Source: Diogma glabrata
Taxonomy: Eukaryota; Arthropoda; Insecta; Diptera; Cylindrotomidae
Reading direction: 5' to 3'
Length of the DNA stretch: 64,000 nt
Assembly (NCBI GenBank): GCA_963693315.1
Contig: OY856188.1
Span: 62,001 to 126,000, forward strand
Below, one piece after another: positions 11,301-21,989 of the stretch. The notes under the pieces were generated by a model. It was given only the letters and a program-made list of their open reading frames with translations. It searched no databases and was not told the DNA's origin. The stretch's first letter is position 1. Each line of letters begins with the position of its first letter. The position numbers and the translations under genes are program-made.

Positions 11301-13403
11301 ATTCTAATATAAATGTCCATGCAAAATTACATTTGTCTGCAGGTTAACAGAACAATATTTTAATTTAAGTTTTCAGCGTTTTTTATAATAAATAAGGTAC
11401 TTTTTGTCGACTTTGTCGGTGTTTTTGGATGCCAACGTTTCGGTAGCGGCTTTTGCTCTTTATATATTAAGGCAAAATTAACAAAACTGCAGTCAAATTC
11501 TGTAACTGTGAAGCGGTGAAGTTACAGATGTAAATTTACCGGTAAAATATTTTTGTGGTAATTTTACCGTAAAATTACCGGTAAGATTGGTAAAATTGGT
11601 AAAATAGGTAAAATATAAACTGGATCAAAAAATTAAATTATGGTTGCATTTTTAATTAATTCAAAATGTACGACTCTATCACAATCATTTCTATAGCTTA
11701 TAAAAACATTAGATGCAAATCCAATATATTTTTATGGAGTTAAATATGCTTACTCGCAGAGTATTTATAGACAGGAATATACATAATTAGCATTGGAAAA
11801 TTCTTTTAAATCTAAAAACTGAACGAAAGTCGGCTGTTGTTTATACTTAGCATTACATCTTGAAAACGGACAACACGTTTTTTGCACATCTGTAAAAGAG
11901 GAACAAATCCTGGACCATTTGGCTACAACGATAGTAAATACAATTCTATATTCGAAAATGTTTACGTATTAGTATTACACATGGCATGGAAATATAAAAA
12001 CATTTGAACGGCACAAATTCAAAAAGTGAGCCTACAGAAAACCATATTCATTGAAACTTAATATATGTTCAAACTATATACGATGCCAAACTATATGCGA
12101 GCTACATACCAATCTAGATAAATGCTACTTTCATCGCATGTGGTTGGCAAATGAGCCCGGTTCATCGTTTTTTCAGCATTGATGATTGTCAAAGGCATTA
12201 AACGTGTGACGTGCCACTCCACATATACCACAACCGACGATGGGATGGATACATTAATTACGCGGAGAACAATCAAAATCCAATTCGTGCATTGTTTCAT
12301 TCATGGGAAAAATATAAAAGGCAAATGGCTAATAATTTTTTTCTCAAATTTGAAACAAAAATTTACAATAAAGGGCTGATAATGTTTCGTTGCGTTGTGT
12401 GTTCTTAACCGTTTGAGAATTCCATGGATCTGCTGCTGTTGTTGCTTCGTTCAAAGTAAAATCGCAACGCGAACCAAATTACTTTCCAATTATTTCCAAA
12501 TATTCTAACTTACTATATAAGAATCAAAATTTGTGAGAAAACGAACTATAATTGCGGCCAACAATAAAGACATTTACAAACTTCACAAAATTATTCAATC
12601 TAACATTTAAAGCGAAGAAATTATATAGAAATCCGTATATACCGCAACTGCAATAGAGCCAAATGAAGCATTATGGTTTGCCAACAGAATGTTTTTAATT
12701 CACTCGATCTGTCACACCACGTACTGCAATTGAAAAACAGTTCACCGCAGTGTACCGATGAAATGCATAAGATTTACTCTTTCATTCGTATCAATTGCTC
12801 GCACGTGGGTACTGCACAAAGACATACTGCTAAACCGAACTGCAAATCATCTGAAATGAAATGATTTGCTGGAATCAATAACCTTGGATGGCCTCAATCT
12901 ACAGCTGTTTAAAAAAGTGTTCAATACCTCAGATGCATTTTGGACTAAGATCTAGGTTTTCAGAAGCATCTTGTTGTGATAAATATTCTTGTTATTGTAA
13001 TAAATATTCTATAATTCCACAAAAAAAGCACAAACTTTGATTTTTATTAAACAAAGGTTAATAAAATTTTATTGCAATTTTACCAATTTTACCAAGCCTA
13101 AGTAATATTACGTAATATTACCAACTTTACCGGTAATTTTACTATGGGTAATATTACCTTTACATCTGTAGGTGAAGTGATAAAAATTTCTTCGTTTCTT
13201 TTCATTAAAAAACTTATCATTTCACCGCTTCACAATTACAGAATTTGGCTGCTGGTACTGGACAGAGCAAAGAAACAATTTTCATTTTCTTTCACTTTCA
13301 AAACGACAGCATCTAAAAAAAGCACCAAAAGTGCTTAAAATTTAATTATTATTCTGTTAACTTGTAAACAAAGATAATGTTACATGGACATCTATATTAG
13401 AAT
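11301..13403. mobile_element. Foldback element split by a hAT-like insertion
   Basis: Arms of ~220 bp are inverted and diverged. Left 11301-11522 (ATTCTAATATAAATGTCCATG ... CTGTAACTGTGAAGCGGTGAA) matches right 13171-13403 (TTTCACCGCTTCACAATTACAG ... CATGGACATCTATATTAGAAT). After removing 11523-13170 the arms are separated by only ~40 bp, so the ancestor was a compact foldback of ~450 bp. No ORF is present. Confidence 0.7.
11523..13170. mobile_element. hAT-like non-autonomous transposon with 8-bp target duplication
   Basis: The terminal inverted repeats are TACAGATGTAAA (11523-11534) and TTTACATCTGTA (13159-13170). Inside them both ends carry runs of TTACCGGTAA/GGTAAAATTGG-type sequence. A perfect 8-bp duplication GGTGAAGT flanks it (11515-11522, 13171-13178), as expected for hAT transposition. 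The 1.6 kb interior has only short ORFs with no transposase similarity. The element sits in the left arm of the foldback element. Confidence 0.75.
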
Positions 13404-13449
13404 TAAAACTATGTTTATAACTTTTAATTACCATATTAATGTACATAAA

Positions 13450-13595
13450 CATTAGCTGCATTTCATGAAACAGTGTGATCCGGATCCGCTTAAGTTTTAC
13501 ATGCAAACTGAGATCCAAAAACAAAGTTGGATCTCATTTTACATGTAAAACTTATGCGAATCCGGATCACACGGTTTCATGAAATGCAGCTAATG
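13450..13595. repeat. Near-perfect 146-bp hairpin (snapback MITE)
   Basis: CATTAGCTGCATTTCATGAA at the left is matched by TTCATGAAATGCAGCTAATG at the right. The arms are ~68 bp with few mismatches, and the loop of ~8 bp is centred near 13520. No coding potential. It lies just outside the foldback element. Confidence 0.7.
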
Positions 13596-14238
13596 TCTTT
13601 TATATAAACAGAAATATCCATTCAAATAAAATCTAGAATATAAATTGGTTTAGTGCCCATCTCAATGTCGATTGTCGTCCAAACTCGTAGATCAGTAGAG
13701 TATGGAAAACAGTAAAATATGTGTTCGTAGAGCAAACTTCAAACTAAACAATATACACTAGAATTGAAAATTGAATAAAAACAACAATGTCTAACTTATG
13801 TAGATCTGATAAATGATGATGAAATTTCAACGTCTAAGCATCGCTTCATATAGAAGAGAAATGGAGTTTTACTCTCACAAAAGTTGAACATATTCGAATT
13901 TCAAAATATTTGAATTGCATAATTCAAATTACTTTTTCCTTAATTACTTGGGTTTAATTACTAAAACTATTAATTGATCGACGAAAAGGTTATCGAGGTT
14001 TATATCGATAAATTAATTATTTGCTCACATATTCTCCTACTATTTCCCTGAATTTGCATTATATATAAAACTAGTTGATAAATAACGATGGAAAAGTTTT
14101 GTAATTAATATAAAAATGTGTATATGTATTTTAAAAAAATGTTTAAAAAAATGGAAAAAATGGAAAAATGACGGAAAAAATGGAAAAAAATGGAAAGAAC
14201 CAAAAAAAATGGAAAAAATGGATTCAGCGGGAGCCCTG

Positions 14239-14398
14239 TCTCGAGTGCCTTCAATCCACAAAGATTTAAAAAAAAGCGTCCACCTATACCTCAAGACGCA
14301 TGTTGTTGTGGGACCTACGTCTTAAAAGGTATCTATGTGTTGTTGTGACACATTTTGTAATTCCTGTACACAACACTTCTTATTTAAAAAAAAAAAAA
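14239..14398 (+). pseudogene. C-terminus, 3' UTR and polyA of LINE element B
   Basis: After one copy of TCTCGA the B frame continues with AlaPheAsnProGlnArgPhe and ends in ValValGlyProThrSer-stop at about 14324. A short 3' UTR (TTGTTGTGGGACC...TGTGACACATTTTGTAATTCC) and a 12-13 nt polyA end at 14398. The same 3' UTR occurs in reverse at 41690, 57260 and 60590. Directly after the polyA, element A resumes with GGCGGAGTT. That matches the AAGGC left behind at 5223-5227, a short target duplication. Confidence 0.78.
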
Positions 14399-15285
14399 GG
14401 CGGAGTTCTCTCACCGTCATTATTCAATCTATATCTAAGCAGTTCGCCTACCCCACCAGAAGGAATAACTAGCACGTCATATGCAGGCGACTGCACAGGG
14501 GTGCGTTTCGAAATTAACCACGGTTAACCATAAGGTAATAATGTCACTAGTGTCATAGTCAAAATAGTGACATCAAATATTAAATTTAAATTACCATAGT
14601 AAAGCTGTCAAAGTTAAATTGTAAAAGACCGCTAAAAATTCAAAATTAATAAAAACTAATATTCTAATTACAATAAATAAAACTAAAAATGTAATGTTGT
14701 TTTTTATTTTTATAATTTATTTTTCAGTTTTCAGAATCGAATAAAAATAATAAAAGAGTCAAGTTAAATAAAAGTGTGTAAAAATAACACATTTCAGTAA
14801 AAGATTATTAAATACTTAGTATATAATAAACGATATATTCGTACAAAACAATATAATTTCTAACTTTTTTTCCACAAAAATTAAAATTTTCTTTTATTAT
14901 AAAAAATTATATTGTGTTTTATAAATCGGTTGACATGTCGTTTTAAATATTTAAACGTTTTAACATTAGAACCTCAACAAACTCTACTCTAGACTTGAGT
15001 AACAAAGTTAAAGTAGTGACGTCACAATTTACTATGACAGCTAATTTTTATAGTTTTGGAACGATAATACATCTGTCATCCAGTAAATTTTTTATTTTGT
15101 GGTTAATTATGGAACGACATTTGGTAGAGTAAAGTTAACCGCGGTTAGCCATAGTTAATTTCGAAACGCACCCCAGTTCTTGCAACAGGAAATAACCTGC
15201 AACAGGAAATAACCTGCAACAACGGTTGATATTATTGATCGAAGGTCTGCAGGGTCACAGAAGCGAGTGGAAGAAAATTTTAATT
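14396..15285 (+). pseudogene. LOA-like element A, RT motif B and catalytic region (right part, interrupted)
   Basis: The frame GGVLSPSLFNLYL picks up the motif B interrupted at 5227. It is followed by TSYAGDCT, the catalytic motif with the first Asp of the usual ADD replaced by Gly, so catalysis would be lost. The codons after this motif lie beyond a 675-bp MITE (14499-15173) and continue as VLATGNN. There is a 20-bp tandem duplication (CAACAGGAAATAACCTG) at 15182-15222. Homology fades near 15285. Confidence 0.7.
14499..15173. mobile_element. MITE with GGGTGCGTTTCG termini inside the LOA-like RT
   Basis: The inverted termini GGGTGCGTTTCGAAATTAAC (14499-14518) and its complement ending at 15173 are perfect over ~20 bp and imperfect further in (AACCACGGTTAACCATA versus AACTATGGCTAACCGCGG). 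The 3-bp sequence CAG flanks it on both sides (14496-14498, 15174-15176). Removing the MITE plus one CAG restores the RT frame. The 3-bp duplication and G-rich end suggest a PIF/Harbinger-type origin. The interior (675 bp total) has no ORF. Confidence 0.78.
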
Positions 15286-15594
15286 AAAGCTATTTATAAA
15301 ATATGAAGTAACAAGAAAATATTTACATCGTTGCTAATTTCTTTTTTATAATTAGAATAAAAACAATTTAATATGAACAAAAACGTTGAAAATTAAATTT
15401 GAAAATTTTTTATATGAAATATTTTTTTTTCAAATGCGCCCATATCTTTTTTTTGAAGTGTTTCCGCACTTTTTCTTTAATCAATAATTACTTCTTTATT
15501 CTTAAATAAATAATTAAAAATAAAAAAAAATTTTATGAATAGCTCCTAAACTAGGATATGGCTAATATTAATGTGTCTATAAAATAGACTATAC

Positions 15595-15725
15595 TTTCCT
15601 AAACTATGAAAACATATTTCTAAATGTGCCCAAAGGATTCCCAAAGGAATTGGTATATGTAATTAATAACAGAGAATATCAAATTTGCCTGCTTATTATA
15701 CGGAGGTATAATTACATTTAAATTT
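15595..15725 (+). repeat. Dispersed repeat, copy 1 of 2
   Basis: About 125 bp (ACTATGAAAACATAT...TATACGGAGGT) recurs in the same orientation at 18165-18290 with ~80-85% identity by eye. Function unknown. Confidence 0.6.
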
Positions 15726-15799
15726 GATTTATAAAATTAATTAATTAATTTAATTTAGTGAAAGAGTTAGTTAACTAAATTGAATAAAAAGTATATTTG

Positions 15800-16450
15800 A
15801 CATATCTTCGGCTACAAAGCATTTACATGGAAAAATGGAAAGGAAGTTCACAAAACGATTTATTGCGCTTCTAAACAAGCTTGAAAATAAAATTTGTTTA
15901 TCAATAAATAAAAAAAACATTTTTTAGTATTAGCTCCGAAAAATGATTACTTTTAGAACTGTTTAGAGTCCGCAAAATTGTATTTTAGCGGCCTAGTACT
16001 TAAAGTCGTTATGACAACACTTTAGCGGATTCAAAATTTGTTTTCATTTTATATTATAATTATTTTCAAATTATAATCACAATTGCTTTGATAAGTTTTG
16101 TTCAAAAATCAAATTTTTAGGTACGCAAGAATACAAATTAAGCAATAAATTAGAAAAAAAAATCCTAAGAGCTAATACTAAAAAACGTTGTATGCAACAC
16201 GTACGCAAATGGCTTTAGCAGACTCATCTTCATATTACAGACTCGGCTAGCGCCTCGTCCGGAAACATTACGATTCGTCCGCTAAAACCATATTTTGCGT
16301 ACTTGTTTCATAAACTACTATTTTTTTAACTATTGATAGTAACTTTTATTTAAAGGCTTGTTTAGAGTCGCAATAAATCATTTTGTGAGGGTCTTTTTTG
16401 TCTAAATTGTAGTTACACGTAAATGCTTTGTAGCCGACGATATCAGATTA
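15800..16450. mobile_element. Foldback/MITE with CGGCTACAAAGCATTTAC arms
   Basis: CTTCGGCTACAAAGCATTTAC at ~15810 is matched in reverse near 16440, and the following ~90 bp also pair (ACGATTTATTGCG...AACAAGC). A second inner pair (TTTTTTAGTATTAGCT at ~15917 with AGCTAATACTAAAAAACG at ~16170) nests inside. A segment at 16056-16120 recurs in reverse at 38018-38080. No ORF. Confidence 0.6.
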
Positions 16451-16767
16451 GATTTTTATGGAAAAAGAAATACTAAATAAGTCACCTCGCTTGCATACTT
16501 ATTGAAATAAGTTACGTCAAGTCGTCGTTTGGAAAGCACCCAAAACCGATCAGAATCCATACACTAGTCTAGCAATAAAAAAAATTGGCATGAACGTTAA
16601 ACAATGTACCTGTTGATGCTTCCCCTTTCAATAAAAAACAACTGTTAAATTAAGGTCAAACAAGAAGTGAAATTGACATTGGAAATCTTCAAATATGAAT
16701 AATAATGTACTTGCTTATATGGATGAAATATGTATCTACTAAATAAATAAATTAAAAAATAACTTAC

Positions 16768-16843
16768 ATCGAAAAGATACAGCCAATATTGTCGACGAGA
16801 AATTAATTGGTCGTCAGTTGGTAAAATATCGTCACCACTATCT
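16768..16843 (-). CDS. Orphan internal exon candidate (unrecognised protein)
   Basis: A 76-nt segment is bounded on the minus strand by an acceptor (TTATTTTAG before 16843) and a strong donor (GTAAGT at 16767-16762). It encodes DSGDDILPTDDQLISRRQYW plus LYLFD, begins in codon phase 2 and ends on a complete codon. Its composition is much more protein-like than the surrounding AT-rich sequence. I do not recognise the protein and found no partner exons. A chance ORF is possible. Confidence 0.35.
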
Positions 16844-16859
16844 CTAAAATAAATAATCA

Positions 16860-18164
16860 ATTAATGCTATGTGAAACATTACTATTACTTAATTTTGTCA
16901 TACTCTTCAAACATGTTAAACAAATACAAAATATATAAATTCAAACGCCGTTGATATTTTAAAACATATTCTGACACTGCTGTTGTTTCATATTTTTGGT
17001 GACTAGACGTTTTTATCTATCATCTTAATTCTTAATGGTCTCCACCAAACGCATCCGCATCAAACTATACCCAATAAGCAACGCGCACGGAAAGTCGTAC
17101 CTTTTCGTACTGAAAATTGCATGGAGTATACTCAGAATAGGTGTCTCTCAGAGCACGCATTTCGTACCCTTGGCGGTAAAACAAGTTGTGTTTTTTTATA
17201 TTAATTAAACTATTTATTATAATAAAACAATTTGATAACAATGTTAGATATTTTTTTTACTACTTGCATGAGAAATTTCAATTATTTACTCAAAAACCCA
17301 AGACAAAAGTTATTTTTCTCAGCTAAGGTTACTAATAATTATTATTCCCCACACATAATAATAAGTATTTTAGCACCTTAGTAAATAATGAAAATATAAT
17401 TTTTGTTCGTTTGTTAACTGAGTTCATCTTTGAATTTATTTAGTTTCTTCTTAAAATAATAATAATATATTAAAAAATAATAAGCGTTTTGATTTTATTT
17501 TAATAATAATAAATAATGAATGAATGCAAAAATTTCTTTGCAACTATAGTTTAGTTTATTTGAAATTTTAATTCGTGTTAAACAGAATTCTGTAAAAAAT
17601 TTAGTTTAGTTGTGAGTTGTAGACTAAAAAAATTCTAAATTTGACTCAACAATATTGAACAAATTTTCAATTCAATTCAATTCATGTCAAAAATAAATAA
17701 AAGCTATATTTTTTAATGCAAAGCATATGTGATTTTTATATAGTTTTAAGAAAATTCATTGAAAATAAATTTCTAACTAAGCAGCCCTGAATAATAAATA
17801 TCCAATACGCAATCCAATGATATGATACACAATGTTTCACCAAATCAAAATTTTTATTTATTCACCATTTGCTTATTAATTGACATTTTATTTTGTGAAT
17901 AATTAAAGAGTTTTAGTGCATTTTTATATCAAGTAGTAAAAAAAATAGTATATAAACCTCGGTGAAGAAAATTTTCTCCATTTCGGTGCTTAATTCGCTC
18001 GAAACTTCGTTTCTCGCGAATTAATATCCACCTCAATGTAGAAAATTTATTTTATCACCTCGGTATATAATGTACTATTACTTATTGACCGCCATTACCA
18101 TACTGAAGTCCAGCACGTACGTCGCATGATGACAACAAATGAAATATTTTATATTATGGAATAG
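16860..18164. other. AT-rich stretch without recognised genes
   Basis: Scattered non-repetitive AT-rich sequence. No ORF with recognisable content on either strand. Confidence 0.35.
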
Positions 18165-18290
18165 AAACTATGAAAACATATTCTTAAATGTGCCCAAACG
18201 ATTCCCAAACGATTGGTATATATAGTAATAGCGAATACCAAATTCGCCTGCTAACTATACGGAGGTCTATAGCTGCATTTATATGGAAAA
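18165..18290 (+). repeat. Dispersed repeat, copy 2 of 2
   Basis: This is the second copy of the sequence at 15595-15725. It lies just before the gypsy fragment. Confidence 0.6.
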
Positions 18291-18395
18291 TTAAATACTG
18301 TCAGTAAAACAAGCGAAAGAAAAAATACAATACTTTTAGATACAACTGTTAGAGAGTGACACCCAATTTTTTCAGTAAATTTTACTGACAAAATC

Positions 18396-18797
18396 TTGCG
18401 AGTTGTTACAACTTTACTGAAGAAATATGTTTTGATCAGAGGCGTCAATTGGGTAGGGATGAAAGTGTACGATCCTGAACCATTAGAGATATTGGAAAAT
18501 TATCGATTCCATCTTCGAAAGCAAGCTGATGACGAATCCGTTGAAGAGTTTTTGATTTCGCTTCAAAAACTAGCAATTAATTGTAAATTCGGAACATACT
18601 TAAATACAGCGTTGCGAAATCAATTTGTGTTTGGTATACAAAGTGGTAGAATACAGAATCGGCTGCTGGAAACGACAGAATTGAAGTTGGAAAATGCGCT
18701 TGCTACAGCAAAGGCGATGGAGCTCTCTGCAAAAGGCGGGGCTGAAATACAACAGACGAAAGGGTTGAATCAACCGGTAAATTACATTCATCAGTGA
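18396..18797 (+). pseudogene. Gypsy gag capsid fragment
   Basis: The frame carries the retrotransposon gag core (a Q..DESVEEFLISLQKLA-type segment and a downstream LRNQFVFGI motif) usual in insect gypsy capsids. It starts without a clear initiation context and ends at TGA 18795-18797. The N-terminal part is missing. Confidence 0.75.
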
Positions 18798-18833
18798 AAT
18801 GTAAAGAAAACTAGTTCAAAGACGGAGCCAGAC

Positions 18834-19052
18834 ATGAAAAAGAACCAGTACGAACAAAAAGGTTCCTGTTTTCGTTGCGGAAAAAAGGATCATCGGGCAA
18901 ATAAGTGTTCACATATAAGTTCGGTGTGTTCATTTTGTAATGTCAAGGGGCATATTCGATCTGTGTGTTTCAAAGCGAGGAAAGACGACCGCTCTACAAA
19001 TTTCATCGATGAAGCCGAAACATCTATTGAGGACATTGAAGAAGTCTTTTAA
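18834..19052 (+). pseudogene. Gypsy nucleocapsid zinc knuckles
   Basis: Two consecutive knuckles can be seen: C-x2-C-x4-H-x4-C (CFRCGKKDHRANKC) and C-x2-C-x4-H-x4-C (CSFCNVKGHIRSVC). They bind RNA in retroelement Gag. A frame break separates them from the capsid ORF upstream. Confidence 0.85.
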
Positions 19053-19065
19053 ACATTTCTGAGAG

Positions 19066-20830
19066 TTTTTTAAATTCAAATGATTATTCAAAAATTTTCA
19101 TTAATCTAAATGTTAACAATTTCGTTTTAGGTTTCGAAATCGATAGCGGTTCTCCTGTAACGATAATCAATCATGATGACAAGAAGAAACATTTTTGGAA
19201 CGAAAAACTGCTTGCTACGAAAACAAAATTGGTTAGCTATTGTGGAGGCGAAATCAAAGTACTCGGGTATTTTACGGTCAGTGTTGATTCTGGTATTGAT
19301 TGTCAAATATTGAAAATGTACGTGGTCGAATCGAATCGCAAACCGTTACTGGGACGTGAATGGTTGCGAAATTTGAAATTGGATTGGAATCAAATTCTGA
19401 ATGCGTCAGAAAATGTACAGCTTGTTTCTTCAGTTCAAGCGAAGCAAACTCCAATTAAATTAGAACAACTGAAAAATAAATATTCATCCGTTTTCGAAAA
19501 GTGAATGGGAAAAATCAAAGATGTTCAGGCTCGTATTCTGTTACGTGACGACGTACAACCAGTTTTCGTTAAAGCGAGAAAATTGCCTTTTGCATTACGT
19601 GCTGCAGTTGAACGAGAACTAGATGATTTGGAAATTAAAGGTATCATCAAAAAAGTGAATTCATCCAAATGAGCTACACCCATTGTTCCGGTCAAAAAGC
19701 AAGGTGATAAAGTTCGATTGTGTGGGGATTACAAAATTACTGTGAATCCGAGAATTCTGATCGACGAATATCCACTTCCCACAATTGACGAACTGTTTGC
19801 ATCAATGGCTGGTGGTGACAAATTTACGAAAATCGATCTCAGTAAGGCTTATTTACAGATGGAAGTACATCCGAATGATCAAGAAATTCTCACATTGAGT
19901 ACTCATCGTGGCCTTTACCAACCTACACGAATGATGTATGGAATTGCATTGGGACCGGCAAAATAGCAACGAGAAATTGAACAAATTTTAAAAGATATCG
20001 ATGGTGTTGCGGTATTTCTTGACGACATTAAAATTACAGCACCAAACGATGAAGTACATGTACAGAGACTTGAAGAAGTTTTATCACGTCTGCATAAATA
20101 TAACATGCGAGTAAATTTCGAAAAATGTGAGTTCATGTCTACGGAAATTGAATACTGCGGCTACAAGATAGATCGAAATGGTATACACAAAATGCAGTCG
20201 AAAATTGAAGCAATAATGAAAATGCCAGAGCCTACATCCAAAGATGAAATTCGTGCTTTCACTGGACTGGTAAACTACTACGGAAGATTCTTCGAAAATC
20301 TCAGCACAACGCTTTATCCGTTGAATAATTTACTAAAGGATAAGGCAAAGTTTGTGTGGGATGATGAATGTAAAAAATCATTTCAAGATGTTAAGCGTCA
20401 AATACAAAAACAAATACATCTGGCACCTTACGATCCTACATTGCCTTTAGTGCTGGCTACCGATGCAAGTCCAGTTGGTGTTGTTGCAGTACTGAGTCAC
20501 ATCTACCCTGACGGCACGGAAAGACCGATACAATTTGGGTCAGAAACATTATCGCCAGTTCAACAAAGATATACACAAATCGACCGGGAGGCATACGCGA
20601 TCATCTTTGGCATACGCAAATTTTACCAGTACGTCTATGCTCGAAGATTCATTTTGATTACGGACAACGAACCACTTACACAGATACTTTCACCAAGAAA
20701 AGAATTGCCTACGTTGACTGCGACAAGAATGCAACATTATGCAATTTTTTTACAACCATTTGATTATGAAATCAAATTCAGAAAATCAGCTGATCATTGC
20801 AACGCCGATGCATTATCAAGATTAACATGA
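19066..20830 (+). pseudogene. Gypsy pol: protease, RT and RNase H (with stops)
   Basis: The protease has the DSG active-site triplet (IDSGSPVTI, about 19141-19167) and a PLLGREWL block. The RT carries TKIDLSKAYLQM (motif A Asp) and VFLDD (catalytic). RNase H has LATDASPVGV and REAYAI, with later catalytic Asp in TDNEPL. In-frame stops occur at 19501, about 19671 and 19964, each breaking an otherwise continuous frame. The ORF from 20105 to 20830 is the longest intact part. No integrase follows. Confidence 0.88.
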
Positions 20831-21580
20831 AATGTAAGTAGTACGGACAAAATAAAAAATACAACTTATTTTGCAATTTTTTTAAAGTGCACAGTTTCAG
20901 CTTAGGGGCACCCCAAAATGCATGAAAAACGAAAATTCTGCCAATCCGATGTAACCTTAAAATTAAATTGCTCAAGAACGGCTATACCGATTTCATCAAA
21001 CTTTTTTTTGTTTGATAGATGATTAGTTGGTCGTTTGAAAAAAAATTAATTAACTGTTTTTGTAATTAGTTTTTAGATAAAAATATTAAAAATAAAATAA
21101 AATAAAAAATATATAAAATATATAAAAAATAAAAAATATTATTAAAATTTTTAAAATTAAATATCTCAAGAACACGAATTAACGCCTCTTTGTAAATTTG
21201 AAATATTTTAAAGTAAGGATAGAACTATATTTTTAAAAAAAGTTAAAATTTAAGTGATTTTAAAATTTTTCGTTAACGGAAGTTGTTTGAAAAAATGATG
21301 AAAAATTAGAATTTTAGTCGTACTAAAAATCTTTAAAATTAAATATCTCAAGAACAAAAATTAACGCCTCGTTGTAAATCAGATATATTTTAAAGTAAGA
21401 ATAGAACTATTTTCAGGGAAAAAATTAATAATATACCAAGTTTCAGAAAAATCAAAAATGGTCAAGTTTTCACAACTCCGTCTAGAACAGGTTTTTCTTC
21501 AATTTTTTATTCGTATGGAAACATCCTTCCAAAAATGACACCTTCGAATTTCGAACCGCCAACCATCATAGTTTGGCATA
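20831..21580. repeat. Diverged tandem duplication in AT-rich sequence
   Basis: A ~90-bp segment starting AAATATCTCAAGAACA occurs at about 21160-21240 and again at 21340-21420, same direction. Both contain ATTAACGCCTCNTTGTAAAT and AAGTAAGNATAGAACTAT. No coding potential. Confidence 0.5.
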
Positions 21581-21589
21581 CCTATATTT

Positions 21590-21805
21590 TAAATTTTCAT
21601 TAATCATTGTCATAAAAATTCATAGAAATTCATAATTTTTTGTAGAAAAACTATGAAAATAACTATGAAAAATGTCCAAATTTACATATGTTTTTCATTA
21701 ATTTAGATAGTTTTTCATATTTTTTTATAGTTTTTTCATAGTTTATCATATTTGTTTTTCATAAATTTTCATAGATTTTCATAATTTGCTTTCCGTCAGG
21801 GAAGA
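21590..21805. repeat. TTTTTCATA-rich palindromic element
   Basis: Left side: TCATAGAAATTCATAATTTT. Right side: the complementary AAATTTTCATAGATTTTCATAAT, ending near GTCAGGGAAG. The whole stretch is made of TTTTCATAG and its complement. Probably a degenerate MITE. The ends are not firm. Confidence 0.4.
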
Positions 21806-21989
21806 ATTGATTATTTAGTAAAATTAAAATAAATTGTTTCAATTGTTTTGCAGTCTTTACTTGCGTAACAAAAGTTTTAAGCTACTATAAAAGGTACATT
21901 TATACTAATTTTTAAAATTATATTTAAAAGGTTCTCCTGCAAATCAAGACGGATAGAAAACGTTTACGTAAATTCTCATACGATATTGA

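Larger units (their letters stand above)
7421..14238. mobile_element. DNA transposon C with CAGGGCTCCCG terminal inverted repeats
   Basis: The left end CAGGGCTCCCG (7421-7431) and right end CGGGAGCCCTG (14228-14238) are perfect 11-bp inverted repeats. They are flanked by TCTCGA on both sides (7415-7420, 14239-14244). Taking out the element with one TCTCGA copy rejoins the LINE B reading frame, which supports a real target duplication. Both ends carry clusters of AAAAATGG in the same orientation (7447-7508, 14141-14220). The 6.8 kb interior has no transposase, only later insertions. A second copy of the right terminus is at 40660-40736. The ends recall hAT elements, but a 6-bp duplication would be unusual for hAT, so the superfamily is left open. 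Confidence 0.72.
18396..20830 (+). mobile_element. Ty3/gypsy LTR retrotransposon fragment (gag to RNase H, no LTRs, no integrase)
   Basis: Gag, zinc knuckles, protease, reverse transcriptase and RNase H appear in the canonical gypsy order on the plus strand. The reading frame is broken by stops and frameshifts. The sequence ends shortly after the RNase H region (DALSRL), where the integrase should follow. No matching LTR pair was found on either side, so this is a relic truncated at both ends. Confidence 0.88.

Noticed and set aside
14116..14325. Lys/Trp-rich ORF (KKWKKWKNDG)
   Set aside because: Translation of the TGGAAAAA subterminal repeats of transposon C running into the end of LINE B.
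19066..20830. Stop codons in gypsy pol as possible recoding sites
   Set aside because: Three scattered stops, missing integrase and missing LTRs fit simple decay.
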